Below, piece by piece: positions 7,299-15,197 of a stretch of DNA of 34,472 nucleotides. The first letter of the stretch is position 1, and the number at the start of each line of letters is the position of its first letter. The position numbers and the translations under genes are program-made. The notes beneath the pieces are model-generated. The model saw nothing but the letters and a program-made list of their open reading frames with translations. It did no database searches and had not been told where the DNA came from. The stretch is from Streptosporangiaceae bacterium (GTDB lineage Bacteria; Actinomycetota; Actinomycetes; Streptosporangiales; Streptosporangiaceae), in the NCBI GenBank assembly GCA_030041275.1, contig JASHOE010000336.1:1-34472 (forward strand). Direction: 5' to 3'.

Positions 7299-8879
7299 AT
7301 GGAGATTCGCGATGTGGCCGTTGTCGGCCTCGGCACCATGGGAGCCGGCATCGCGGAGGTGTTCGCGCGGTCCGGGATTGGCGTCGTCGCGATCGAGGCT
7401 GACCCGCAGGCGCTACGCGCGGGCCTCGGTGCGCTGGATGCGAGCCTGTCCAGGGCGGTCAGCCGCGGCAGGCTCGACGCCCGGCAGCAGGCGGAGATCC
7501 GGGCCAAGGTCCGGCCGGCACCAGGGTTCGCCGACGCCGCGGCTGTCGACCTGGCCATTGAGGTCGTGCCGGAGCGCATGGAGATCAAGCGGCAGGTGTT
7601 CGCCGAGCTCGACCGCGTATGCAGCCCCGACGCGATCCTGGCGACCAACACCTCGTCGCTCTCGGTGACGTCGATCGCCGCCGCGACCAAGCATCCGAGC
7701 CGAGTCGTTGGCATGCACTTCTTCAACCCCGCGCCGGTGATGGGGCTCGTCGAGGTGGTCCGCACCGTGCTGACCGACGACAGCGTGCCCACGGCGGTGG
7801 TCGACCTGGCCCGGCAGCTCGGCAAAACCCCTGTCGGTGTCGGTGACCGGGCTGGCTTTGTCGCGAACGCGCTGCTTCTTCCGTATCTGAACCACGCGGC
7901 TGGCCTGCTGGAGACCGGCTATGCCACTGCCGCCGACATCGACAAGGCGGCGACAGCAGGCATCGGGCTGCCCATGGGACCGCTCGCTCTGCTCGACCTC
8001 ATCGGGCTGGACACGTCGCTGTCGATCCTGGAGGTGCTGCACGCCGAGTTCGGCCTCGCCCGGTACTGCCCGACGCCGCTGCTGCGGCGCCTGGTGACGG
8101 CAGGCCGGACGGGCCGCAAAGTCGGCCGCGGCATCTACGCCTATCCAGACGGCCGGTCCGCCGGCCCGATCGGGTCGCCTGACGACGGTGTGGATGTCGG
8201 TAGTGCGGGCGTCGCCCCCGCCACCGTGACAGTCATCGGATCGGCTGACGAGCAGGAGGCCGACCTGGCCTCGGCGCTCGCGTCGGCGGGCCTCAACGTC
8301 ACCAGGAACGCCGCGCACGCCACCGAACTGGTGCTGGTCGTCGCGGAGGCCGGCCAGCCGGTGCTCCCGGCGGCACTTGCCGCCGGCCGCGCCGGTCAGG
8401 CGGTCGGCGTGCACCTGCCGGGTGGCCTCGGCCCTGGCGCGCTCGTCGAGCTGATCGCGACGAGCCTCACCTCGGATACGGCTGTGCAGGCCGCGGCGGC
8501 GCTCGCGGAACGGCTCGGCTTGGCTGTCGTCCGCGCCCCGGACCGGCCCGGCTTTCTCGTCGGCGCGCTGCTCTATCCGCACCTGGCCGACGCGGTGCGG
8601 ATGGCGCAGGACGGATACGCCAGCGCGGCTGACATCGACACCGCGATGACGCTCGGCTGCGGTTACCCACGCGGGCCGTTCGAGCTGATCGATGACGCGG
8701 GCGCCGCGGACGTGCTGGCCGGGCTGCGCGCGATGTACATCGCCTACGGGTACCCAGCACTGGCGCCGCCGCCGCTCCTCGCCGAGCACGCGGCCGCCGG
8801 AATTGACTTCGCTGCCGCCCGGCGTGCCGAGCCGCGCCCAGCCAGCCCCGGTCTGGCCCGTACCGGCCCCGTCCGCTGA
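7299..8879 (+). CDS. 3-hydroxyacyl-CoA dehydrogenase with duplicated C-terminal module
   Basis: The N-terminal Rossmann motif VVGLGTMGAGIAEVFARSG is followed by TNTSSLSVTSIAAA and MHFFNPAPVM, which holds the catalytic His of the family. A first 3HCDH C-domain follows (about 185-285: DRAGFVANALLLPYLN, then GIGLPMGPLALLDLIGLD). A second half (about 308-500) repeats the plan: a degraded Rossmann start (VTVIGSADEQ) lacking the Gly-rich loop, then DRPGFLVGALLYPHL and GCGYPRGPFELIDDAG. The enzyme oxidises 3-hydroxyacyl-CoA with NAD in beta-oxidation. At 526 residues it is nearly twice the single-domain FadB2 type. It heads an operon with the three genes that follow. Confidence 0.9.
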   Translation: MEIRDVAVVGLGTMGAGIAEVFARSGIGVVAIEADPQALRAGLGALDASLSRAVSRGRLDARQQAEIRAKVRPAPGFADAAAVDLAIEVVPERMEIKRQVFAELDRVCSPDAILATNTSSLSVTSIAAATKHPSRVVGMHFFNPAPVMGLVEVVRTVLTDDSVPTAVVDLARQLGKTPVGVGDRAGFVANALLLPYLNHAAGLLETGYATAADIDKAATAGIGLPMGPLALLDLIGLDTSLSILEVLHAEFGLARYCPTPLLRRLVTAGRTGRKVGRGIYAYPDGRSAGPIGSPDDGVDVGSAGVAPATVTVIGSADEQEADLASALASAGLNVTRNAAHATELVLVVAEAGQPVLPAALAAGRAGQAVGVHLPGGLGPGALVELIATSLTSDTAVQAAAALAERLGLAVVRAPDRPGFLVGALLYPHLADAVRMAQDGYASAADIDTAMTLGCGYPRGPFELIDDAGAADVLAGLRAMYIAYGYPALAPPPLLAEHAAAGIDFAAARRAEPRPASPGLARTGPVR

Positions 8880-8888
8880 GCCACGGCG

Positions 8889-9236
8889 ATGCTGGTGAGT
8901 CCCAGAAAGGCGCGGCGGCGGCCGCCGGAGGCGCCCAGTAAGCCACGGCGAGCCCGTCGGCCGCGGTCGGGGGACGCCGCCGCGGATAGCGCCGACGCGG
9001 CCCGGCTCGGGCCGCCGCAGCTGCAGGAGTGGCCGGATGGCGACTGGGTCGTGCGCCAGGTACCAGGCGCTGCTGCGACGAAGGTCTACCGGTGCCCCGG
9101 TTGCGACCAGGAGATACCGGCGGGCACTGGGCACGTGGTGGTATGGCCGGCGGAGAGCCCCGGGCCGCAGGTGCGGCGGCACTGGCACGCTGCGTGCTGG
9201 CTGCGTCGGCCGCGACGGCCGCTGTGGCCGCGGTGA
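8889..9236 (+). CDS. Small conserved actinobacterial Cys/His protein, probable metal-binding
   Basis: The 115-residue protein has a basic, Pro/Arg-rich first 30 residues, then a conserved core EWPDGDWVVRQVPGAAATK followed by YRCPGCDQEI and HWHAACW. Cys69, Cys72, His98, His100 and Cys103 could bind zinc as a treble-clef-like finger. Similar short proteins are often labelled ATP/GTP-binding protein in actinomycete genomes, but no nucleotide-binding motif is visible, so that label looks unsupported. It starts 9 bases after the dehydrogenase stop and precedes the hydrolase, so it is probably co-transcribed. The function is unknown. Confidence 0.75.
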   Translation: MLVSPRKARRRPPEAPSKPRRARRPRSGDAAADSADAARLGPPQLQEWPDGDWVVRQVPGAAATKVYRCPGCDQEIPAGTGHVVVWPAESPGPQVRRHWHAACWLRRPRRPLWPR

Positions 9237-9282
9237 CGGCCGGCACCGTACCCGCGGTCGCGGGCCGCCGGGTAGCGCCTCC

Positions 9283-10002
9283 GTGACCGAGATCGCCGCG
9301 GGCACGGTGCTGCCCGCCGAGCGGACCGAGGTCACGTTCGTCACCTCTGATGAGCTGACGCTGGTGGGCGAGCTCGCCATGCCGCTCGGCCGGGCTCCGG
9401 TGGCCACGCTGATTTGCCTGCACCCGCTGCCGACGCATGGCGGGATGATGGACAGCCACGTGCAGCGCAAGGCCGCGAACCGGCTGCCAGCGCTGGCTGA
9501 CCTGGCGGTGTTTCGTTTCAATACGCGCGGCACCGCATCAGCGCGCGGGCGCAGTGCGGGGCAGTTTGGCGACGGGACGGCCGAGCGGCACGACGTCGCC
9601 GCGGCTATCGGCTACTGCGCCGACCTTGACCTGCCACAGATGTGGCTGCTCGGCTGGTCATTCGGCGCTGAGATGGCGCTGAAGTGGGGAAATGATCCCG
9701 ACGTCGAGGGTGCCATCCTGCTGTCCCCGCCGATGCGCCGGGCGGGCGAGAACGACCTCGACGGCTGGGCCCGATCCGGTAAGCCATTGCTGGCGCTCGT
9801 CCCCGAGTACGACGACTACCTGCGTCCGGATGAGGCGAGGCAGCGGTTCGCGCGGGTGCCCCAGGCTGAGGTGGTGGGCGTGCCTGGCGCGCGGCACCTG
9901 TGGGTGGGGGAGCGCTTCGTCCGTATCGTGCTTAATGAGATTGTGCGCCGGGTTAACCCGGCCGCTTGGCCGCTGCCCACCGACTGGGAGGATCCACCGT
10001 GA
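9283..10002 (+). CDS. Alpha/beta hydrolase
   Basis: The protein (239 residues from GTG 9283) has an oxyanion-region strand ATLICLHPLPTHGG, a nucleophile elbow GWSFGAEMAL with catalytic Ser, an Asp candidate in VPEYDDYLRP and a His in GARHLWVG, giving a full triad. Its layout matches short alpha/beta hydrolases of the dienelactone-hydrolase/esterase type in which DVAAAIGYCAD precedes the nucleophile strand. The start is the first in-frame codon before the conserved core; there is no clear ribosome site. Its stop overlaps the GTG of the SDR gene as GTGA, so translation is coupled. Confidence 0.85.
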   Translation: MTEIAAGTVLPAERTEVTFVTSDELTLVGELAMPLGRAPVATLICLHPLPTHGGMMDSHVQRKAANRLPALADLAVFRFNTRGTASARGRSAGQFGDGTAERHDVAAAIGYCADLDLPQMWLLGWSFGAEMALKWGNDPDVEGAILLSPPMRRAGENDLDGWARSGKPLLALVPEYDDYLRPDEARQRFARVPQAEVVGVPGARHLWVGERFVRIVLNEIVRRVNPAAWPLPTDWEDPP

Positions 10003-10763
10003 GCGTCTTCGACCTTTCTGGCAAGCACGCGTTCGTCACCGGCGCGTCACGGGGCATCGGCCGTGTTATCGCCGTCGCGCTCGCCGATGCGGGCGCGGAC
10101 GTGGCGCTGGTGGCCCGCAGCGCCGAGGGACTGGCCGATACTGCCCTGGCGGTGGAGGCGGTCGGTCGCAAGGCCTGCGTCCTGCCGACGGACGTGACCA
10201 GCTACGACGCGGTCGCCGACGCCGCAGCGGCCGCGATCGAGCAATTCGGCACCGTCGAGATCGTGGTGAACAACGCCGGCGGGTCTAACTTTATGGTGCC
10301 GTTCAGCGACTTGCGGCTGTCCGGCTGGGACAAGCTGCTCCGGCTGAACCTCAGCTCGGCGGTCTACGTATGTCACGCGTTCGCCGGGCATCTGCTCGAA
10401 CGCGGCACCGGCTCGGTGATCAACGTGGCCTCCGTCGCCGGGGTGGCGGCGGCACCACTGATGAGCCCGTATGGGGCGTCGAAGGCGGGACTTATCTCGC
10501 TCACCAGGACGCTCGCCGTCGAGTGGGGCCAGGCTGGAATCCGGGTCAACGCGCTGTGCCCTGGCTGGACGGCCACCGAGCTCAACCGGACGCTCTGGGA
10601 GGACCCGGTCGTGGGGCCGGCCACGGTCGCCGGGTCAGCCCTGAAGCGGTGGGCCAGCGCCGCGGAGATGGCCGGCCCGGCCGTGTTTCTCGCCAGCGAG
10701 GCTTCGTCCTTCATGACTGGCCAGACGCTCATCGTCGACGGCGGTCAGACGGTCACTAGCTGA
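9999..10763 (+). CDS. SDR-family oxidoreductase
   Basis: A classical short-chain dehydrogenase of 254 residues: the cofactor motif TGASRGIG near the N-terminus, NNAGG, the catalytic Ser in NVASVAG, and YGASK supplying Tyr and Lys. RVNALCPGW and the end FMTGQTLIVDGG are typical of FabG-like 3-oxoacyl reductases. The GTG at 9999 has a strong GGGAGG ribosome site inside the end of the upstream hydrolase gene. It is the last gene of an operon with the 3-hydroxyacyl-CoA dehydrogenase, which suggests acyl-CoA or hydroxy-acid substrates. Confidence 0.92.
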   Translation: MSVFDLSGKHAFVTGASRGIGRVIAVALADAGADVALVARSAEGLADTALAVEAVGRKACVLPTDVTSYDAVADAAAAAIEQFGTVEIVVNNAGGSNFMVPFSDLRLSGWDKLLRLNLSSAVYVCHAFAGHLLERGTGSVINVASVAGVAAAPLMSPYGASKAGLISLTRTLAVEWGQAGIRVNALCPGWTATELNRTLWEDPVVGPATVAGSALKRWASAAEMAGPAVFLASEASSFMTGQTLIVDGGQTVTS

Positions 10764-10768
10764 AACAG

Positions 10769-10812
10769 CGAAGCGGGCGCCGGGCCGCCACGGCGGCCGG
10801 GCGCCCGCTTCG
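10769..10812. terminator. Long bidirectional hairpin between convergent genes
   Basis: CGAAGCGGGCGCC plus GGGCCGCC pairs with GGCGGCCG plus GGCGCCCGCTTCG, with about 20 of 21 positions matched and a tight loop. It starts 5 bases after the SDR stop and ends 22 bases before the coiled-coil gene stop, so it can end both transcripts. Confidence 0.8.
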
Positions 10813-10833
10813 TCTGCTAGAGCGAGCTGACTC

Positions 10834-12201
10834 CTACTCCGTCCACCACTCGTCCTCGCCGTCGGCCTGCTTGCCGTTGGACGAGGCCTTCTCCGCGTGC
10901 GGGCCTGCCGAGTGGCGGGCGGCGGGCGCCGCCGCGGGGACCGGCTCCTCCGGTGCGGCTGGTGCGGCCGGCGCGGCCGGCCCGGCCGTGACGGCCTTGG
11001 TGTTCGAAGCAGCGACAGCCGGCTGCTGGGCGGGGCTGCTCTGCAGCACGTCTACCAGGCCGGGCATGGAGCTGCCGAGCAGCTGGCTGATCTGGGCGAG
11101 GTGCGCGGCCACGCTCTCCTTCTGCTTGTTGAGCTCATCAACGTGCCGCTGCGCGGTCGTGCGCACCCGGTCGGCCTCGGCCTTGGTGTCACTGAGATGC
11201 TGGTCCGCCTGGGCCTTGGCCTGGCCGACGATGCCGTCGGCGTTCTTCTTGGCGTTGCTCACCAGCTGCTGCGCGTGCTGGTCCGCCTCGCGTCGCGTCT
11301 GCTCGGCCTGGATGCTGGCCTTGCTGGCGCGCTCCTCGGCCACAGCGGCGCGCTGCTCGGCCTCGGACACCATCTTCTGGGTGGCTTCCTGCGCCTTCGC
11401 AAGCCGCTCGGTCTCCTGCCGCTCGGCCTCTTCCCGGCGCGCGGCCAGATGCATCTCAAACTCCGACTCGGCCTGCGCCCTGGCGGCTTCGCTGTCCTCG
11501 AAGGCGCGCTGCGCCTGACTGCGCATCTCGTCGGCCTGGCGCTTGGCCGTGGTCAGGATCTCGTCCCGGTCGCGCTTGGAGGACGCTCGCATCTGCGCGA
11601 CCTCACGCTCGGCGGTCGTGCGCATCTTGGCGACCTCGCGCTCGTTGCCGGCCCGCTTCTCAGCGACTTCATGATCGGCAGTGGCGCGCAGCTTGGCGAC
11701 CTCGCGGTCGGTGGTCGCCTTGAGCTCGTCCGACTCCCTGGCCGCCTTGGTCCTGATGGACTCGGCCTCGCGCTCGGCCGACGACCGCTGATCGTCGGTC
11801 TCGCGCTTAGCGACGGCGCGGAGCTCAGCGGCCTCGTTCTCGGCCGACGCCCTGGATTCGGCAGCGGTGACCTTGGCAGCCGCATTCAGCTCGTTCGCGG
11901 CGGTCCTGGCTTCCTGGACGATCTCGGTGGCCTGCTCCTCGGCGAGCCTCAGCAACTGCTCGATCCGGGAGCCGAGGCCGGAATAGGTCGGCCGTTCCAG
12001 CTCCTGCATCTGCCGGTGCGCCTCGGTGAGCTCGCGCTGCAGTGCCTGCGCATTCTCCTGGTGCTTGCGGATCTCGCCATCGAGCCGCTCGAGGTGCGAG
12101 TTGACCTGTGTGGGGTCGTACCCGCGCATGACCCTCGAGAAGTCGGGGACCGAGTTTTCAACAAAGAAGTTGCTGAGCTGAGCATCGATATCGGGCTGCA
12201 T
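10834..12201 (-). CDS. filP: FilP-like coiled-coil cytoskeletal protein (DivIVA-related N-terminus)
   Basis: From ATG 12201 the protein has 455 residues. Residues 15-60 resemble a DivIVA/GYDPTQVNSHLE module. The segment PTYSGLGSRIEQLLRLAEEQA is very close to one I know from Streptomyces FilP. A long Ala/Glu/Arg coiled coil (about 90-390) follows, with 11-residue-type repeats such as TAEREVAQMRAS. A Pro/Ala-rich tail ends in DEDEWWTE-like acidic residues. FilP proteins form an intermediate-filament-like network at hyphal tips with DivIVA and Scy. In Streptomyces filP and scy are adjacent next to mce; here only one coiled-coil gene is present. The in-frame upstream extension to 12432 looks non-coding. 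Confidence 0.82.
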   Translation of the reverse strand: MQPDIDAQLSNFFVENSVPDFSRVMRGYDPTQVNSHLERLDGEIRKHQENAQALQRELTEAHRQMQELERPTYSGLGSRIEQLLRLAEEQATEIVQEARTAANELNAAAKVTAAESRASAENEAAELRAVAKRETDDQRSSAEREAESIRTKAARESDELKATTDREVAKLRATADHEVAEKRAGNEREVAKMRTTAEREVAQMRASSKRDRDEILTTAKRQADEMRSQAQRAFEDSEAARAQAESEFEMHLAARREEAERQETERLAKAQEATQKMVSEAEQRAAVAEERASKASIQAEQTRREADQHAQQLVSNAKKNADGIVGQAKAQADQHLSDTKAEADRVRTTAQRHVDELNKQKESVAAHLAQISQLLGSSMPGLVDVLQSSPAQQPAVAASNTKAVTAGPAAPAAPAAPEEPVPAAAPAARHSAGPHAEKASSNGKQADGEDEWWTE

Positions 12202-12411
12202 GTCGCCTAATCCTGTGTAGACGGGAGGTTCGCGCACCGAAGCGACCGCTGTCCAATCCGATAGCCGGGGCCGATAGGCGCTGCGGGGAGCGCGTCCGCC
12301 CGGCCGGTACGCGATTTGCGTTCGTCCGGTGCTCCGCAGCGTACTCCCCCGCTGTGGTGTTAGCGGTGACTTCTCGGCCGCTCGTGCGAGAGATAGCGCT
12401 TTATATAGATA

Positions 12412-12443
12412 TGTGGGACCAGACAGTCTCACATGGCGACTGT
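12412..12443. promoter_or_regulatory. Overlapping dyads and AT-rich tract between mce and filP
   Basis: TGTGGGAC-N6-GTCTCACA (12412-12433) is a 22-base imperfect palindrome, and GACAGTC-N8-GACTGTC (12422-12443) overlaps it. Just beside it, the minus strand reads ACATATCTATATAAAG (about 12400-12415), very AT-rich for this genome. The tract may hold the filP promoter, with a 5' leader near 190 bases. The second dyad could also end the mce transcript. Confidence 0.4.
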
Positions 12444-12456
12444 CACCCGGCCGATT

Positions 12457-12921
12457 TCAGTTCGGTTGCCTCTTTTCCAGCGGCGTTCGGCGCTCGTCAC
12501 CGGGCCGCCTTGCCTGCACGAGCTCGGTCAGCACGCCGCCCAGGTCCGCCGGATGCAAGAACGCGATTGACGCACCCATTGACCCGTGCCGAGGCCGTTC
12601 GTCAATAAGCCGCACGCCGCCGGCGCCAATGGCCGCGAGCGCCGCTGTGATATCTGCCACGCCGTAGCCCACGTGGTGCACCCCCTCGCCGCGCCGGGCC
12701 AGGAACTTGCCAACTGGTGTGTCCGGTCCGAGCGGCTCAAGCAGTTGCACATAGGAATGCCCGGCCGGGCTACCGCTGACCTCGAGCATGGCTTCCCTGA
12801 CGCCCTGAGGCTCATTGACCTCGATGCTGGCGACTGTCAGCCCGAATATCGAGGAGTAGCGAGCGATCGCCGCCTCGAGGTCGCGGCAGGCGATCCCGAT
12901 GTGGTCAATCCGAGTCAGCAC
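12457..12921 (-). CDS. mce: Methylmalonyl-CoA epimerase
   Basis: The 154-residue protein is a tandem VOC (glyoxalase-fold) enzyme. Metal ligands fit the family: His7 in RIDHIGIAC, His in GVHHVGYG and Glu in [25 protein letters not shown] is a family signature. It converts (S)- to (R)-methylmalonyl-CoA, linking propionyl-CoA carboxylation to the B12 mutase step. The GTG start has AGAGGAG upstream. It is divergent from the thiolase, and this pairing next to filP is kept in Streptomyces as I recall it. Confidence 0.92.
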   Translation of the reverse strand: MLTRIDHIGIACRDLEAAIARYSSIFGLTVASIEVNEPQGVREAMLEVSGSPAGHSYVQLLEPLGPDTPVGKFLARRGEGVHHVGYGVADITAALAAIGAGGVRLIDERPRHGSMGASIAFLHPADLGGVLTELVQARRPGDERRTPLEKRQPN

Positions 12922-12958
12922 GGCTTCTTACTCCTCTGGCCGCTGGTTTCGTCACAGG

Positions 12959-12964
12959 TATCGT
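12959..12964 (+). promoter_or_regulatory. -10 box for leaderless thiolase gene
   Basis: TATCGT ends 7 bases before ATG 12972. This argues against an in-frame GTG at 12963, which overlaps the box. Confidence 0.45.
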
Positions 12965-12971
12965 GTCAGCT

Positions 12972-14162
12972 ATGCGAGAAGCGGTCATCGTCGGCGGGGC
13001 TCGGACTCCCATCGGCCGCCTGCTGGGGGCGCTCAGCGGTTTCAGCGGAGCGCAGCTCGGCGGCCTTGCCATCAAGGCAGCGCTGGAGCGGGCGGGCGTT
13101 CCGGGCAGCCAGGTCGATTACGTGATCATGGGCCAGGTGCTGCAGGCAGGCGAGGGCCAGATTCCGGCTCGTCAGGCCGCGGTTGCCGCGGGCATTCCGA
13201 TGAGTGTGCCGGCCCTGTCGGTGAACAAGGTGTGCCTGTCCGGTCTTGACGCGATCGCGCTCGGCGCACAGCTCATCAGGGCCGGCGAGTTCGACGTCGT
13301 GGTGGCCGGCGGCATGGAGTCGATGTCAAGGGCGCCGCACCTGTTGCCGGGCTCGCGGGCAGGCTTCAGGTACGGCGACACCGCGCTGGTGGACTCCATG
13401 GCGCTGGACGGCCTCACCGACGCCTTCGATCAGGTGTCGATGGGGGAGTCCACCGAACGGCACAACGCCAAGCTCGGGATCAGCCGCGCCGAGCAGGACG
13501 CGTTCGCGGCGCGTTCGCATCAGCTTGCGGCGCGGGCCGCCAAGGACGGCCTGCTGGCTGAGGAGATCGTGCCGGTCGCGATTCCGCAACGGCGCGGCGA
13601 GCCGGTCCTGGTCGACGCCGACGAGGGCGTGCGGCCGGAGACGACAGTCGAAGGCCTCGCCGCACTCAAGCCCGCGTTCGCGGCCGATGGCACGATCACG
13701 GCCGGGTCGGCGTCGCAGATCAGCGACGGAGCCTGCGCGCTGGTGCTGATGTCCGCCGAGAAAGCTGCTGCGGCCGGCGCCACCGTGCTGGCGGAGGTCG
13801 GCGCGCACGGCGTGGTAGCCGGCCCCGACAACTCGCTGCACTCCCAGCCATCAGGAGCGATCGAGCGCGCGCTGACCCGCGCTGGCCTCGACGTAGCCGA
13901 CCTGCAGCTGATCGAGATCAACGAGGCCTTCGCGGCCGTCGCGCTGCAGTCCATCCGGGATCTCGGCGTCAGTCAGGACATCGTCAACGTCAATGGCGGC
14001 GCCATCGCCATCGGCCACCCGCTTGGTGCCTCAGGCGCTCGCATCGCGCTGCATCTGATCTACGAGCTCCGTCGTCGCGGCGGCGGGCTTGGTGCCGCCG
14101 CGCTATGCGGGGGCGGCGGCCAGGGCGACGCGCTGCTGTTCCGCGTGCCGGCTGCCGAATAG
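12972..14162 (+). CDS. Acetyl-CoA acetyltransferase (thiolase)
   Basis: The 396-residue protein has all three thiolase active-site regions: the nucleophilic Cys88 in [14 protein letters not shown], the His in [10 protein letters not shown] and the second Cys in [25 protein letters not shown] is diagnostic of acetoacetyl-CoA thiolases, and the internal NEAFAA motif is present. It condenses or cleaves acetyl-CoA/acetoacetyl-CoA. ATG 12972 is chosen because [15 protein letters not shown] is the usual family start and a TATCGT box sits 7 bases upstream. meaB follows after 13 bases, so the two are probably one operon. Confidence 0.95.
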   Translation: MREAVIVGGARTPIGRLLGALSGFSGAQLGGLAIKAALERAGVPGSQVDYVIMGQVLQAGEGQIPARQAAVAAGIPMSVPALSVNKVCLSGLDAIALGAQLIRAGEFDVVVAGGMESMSRAPHLLPGSRAGFRYGDTALVDSMALDGLTDAFDQVSMGESTERHNAKLGISRAEQDAFAARSHQLAARAAKDGLLAEEIVPVAIPQRRGEPVLVDADEGVRPETTVEGLAALKPAFAADGTITAGSASQISDGACALVLMSAEKAAAAGATVLAEVGAHGVVAGPDNSLHSQPSGAIERALTRAGLDVADLQLIEINEAFAAVALQSIRDLGVSQDIVNVNGGAIAIGHPLGASGARIALHLIYELRRRGGGLGAAALCGGGGQGDALLFRVPAAE

Positions 14163-14175
14163 GCCTGTCCGGCCG

Positions 14176-15156
14176 ATGGCGGAGTCACGGTTGACAGGGT
14201 CGTCCGGAGGCCGTGGCGCCGATCCGGACGCACTGATCGGCGCGGCCCGCGACGGTGATCCGCGCGCGCTGGCCCGGCTGGTCTCGCTGGTCGAGGACTC
14301 ATCCCCGCAGCTGCGCTCGATCATGCAGGCCATTGCATCCGCGACCGGGCAGGCGCACGTGGTGGGGCTCACGGGGTCGCCGGGTGTCGGCAAGTCCACG
14401 CTGGCTGGTGCGCTGGTCCGGCACTATCGCGACCATGATCACCGCATCGGCGTGCTGGCCGTTGACCCCTCGTCGCCGTTCACGGGCGGCGCGCTGCTCG
14501 GCGACCGGGTCAGAATGCAGGAGCACGCGACCGACGATCAGGTGTTCATCAGGTCGATGGCGACCAGGGGGCACCTCGGCGGGCTGGCGCAGGCCACTCC
14601 GCAGGCGCTGCGCATCCTGGACGCCGTCGGCTTCGACGTGGTACTCGTCGAGACCGTCGGGGTAGGCCAGGCCGAAGTCGAGATCGCGTCCCTGGCCGAC
14701 ACCGTGCTGGTGGTGGTGGCGCCGGGTCTCGGCGACTCGATCCAGGCGGCCAAGGCCGGCATCCTGGAGATTGCGGACGTCTTCGCCGTCAACAAGAGCG
14801 ACCGGCCGGGGTCTCAGGAGGTGATCAGGGACCTGCGCACGATGCTGGCGATGGCCAGTTACGGTCCATCGGACTGGAAGCCGCCGCTCGTCCCGATCGC
14901 GGCGGCCACCGGTGCCGGCATCGGTGACCTCGCGGCGGCGATTGACCGACATCGTTACTGGCTCGGCGCGAGTGGCCGGCTGCTCGACCGCCGCCGGGCA
15001 AGGACGCGGGAGGAGGTCTCCGCCATCGCCCTGGGCCAGCTGCGCCAGCGGGCCGGCCAGCTGCCGGGCGCGTCCAGGCTGGATGAGCTCGCCGAGCGGG
15101 TGTGCGCGGGGAAGCTTGATCCGTACTCGGCGGCGGACGAGCTGATCGGCGGCTAA
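14176..15156 (+). CDS. meaB: MeaB-type GTPase, chaperone of B12-dependent acyl-CoA mutase
   Basis: The 326-residue protein belongs to the MeaB/ArgK G3E GTPases. The P-loop is GSPGVGKST, followed by DPSSPFTGGALLGDR, the family-specific switch region, ETVGVGQAE and the base-recognition motif NKSD. MeaB guards and reloads the cobalamin cofactor of methylmalonyl-CoA or isobutyryl-CoA mutase using GTP. ATG 14176 lies just before the conserved region. The gene follows the thiolase and lies about 5 kb from the mutase large-subunit gene, its likely partner. No B12-binding small subunit is fused to it here, unlike IcmF proteins. Confidence 0.95.
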   Translation: MAESRLTGSSGGRGADPDALIGAARDGDPRALARLVSLVEDSSPQLRSIMQAIASATGQAHVVGLTGSPGVGKSTLAGALVRHYRDHDHRIGVLAVDPSSPFTGGALLGDRVRMQEHATDDQVFIRSMATRGHLGGLAQATPQALRILDAVGFDVVLVETVGVGQAEVEIASLADTVLVVVAPGLGDSIQAAKAGILEIADVFAVNKSDRPGSQEVIRDLRTMLAMASYGPSDWKPPLVPIAAATGAGIGDLAAAIDRHRYWLGASGRLLDRRRARTREEVSAIALGQLRQRAGQLPGASRLDELAERVCAGKLDPYSAADELIGG

Positions 15157-15157
15157 C

Positions 15158-15173
15158 CCGCAGGCACCTGCGG
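15158..15173. terminator. Small hairpin between meaB and DUF2127 gene
   Basis: CCGCAG-GCAC-CTGCGG forms a 6-bp stem with a 4-base loop directly after the meaB stop, between convergent genes. It is short, so the terminator call is moderate. Confidence 0.4.
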
Positions 15174-15197
15174 CGGAGGCCAGGGCGGGCGCCGGTG

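Noticed and set aside
7413..9533. A 706-codon open frame on the minus strand
   Set aside because: It lies antisense to the dehydrogenase operon, is very rich in Arg/Pro/Gly, and has no recognisable motif. GC-rich third positions make such long antisense frames common.
10897..12210. A 437-codon plus-strand frame opposite filP
   Set aside because: It is a Leu/Gly/Arg-rich mirror of the repeated coiled-coil codons, with no domain signal.
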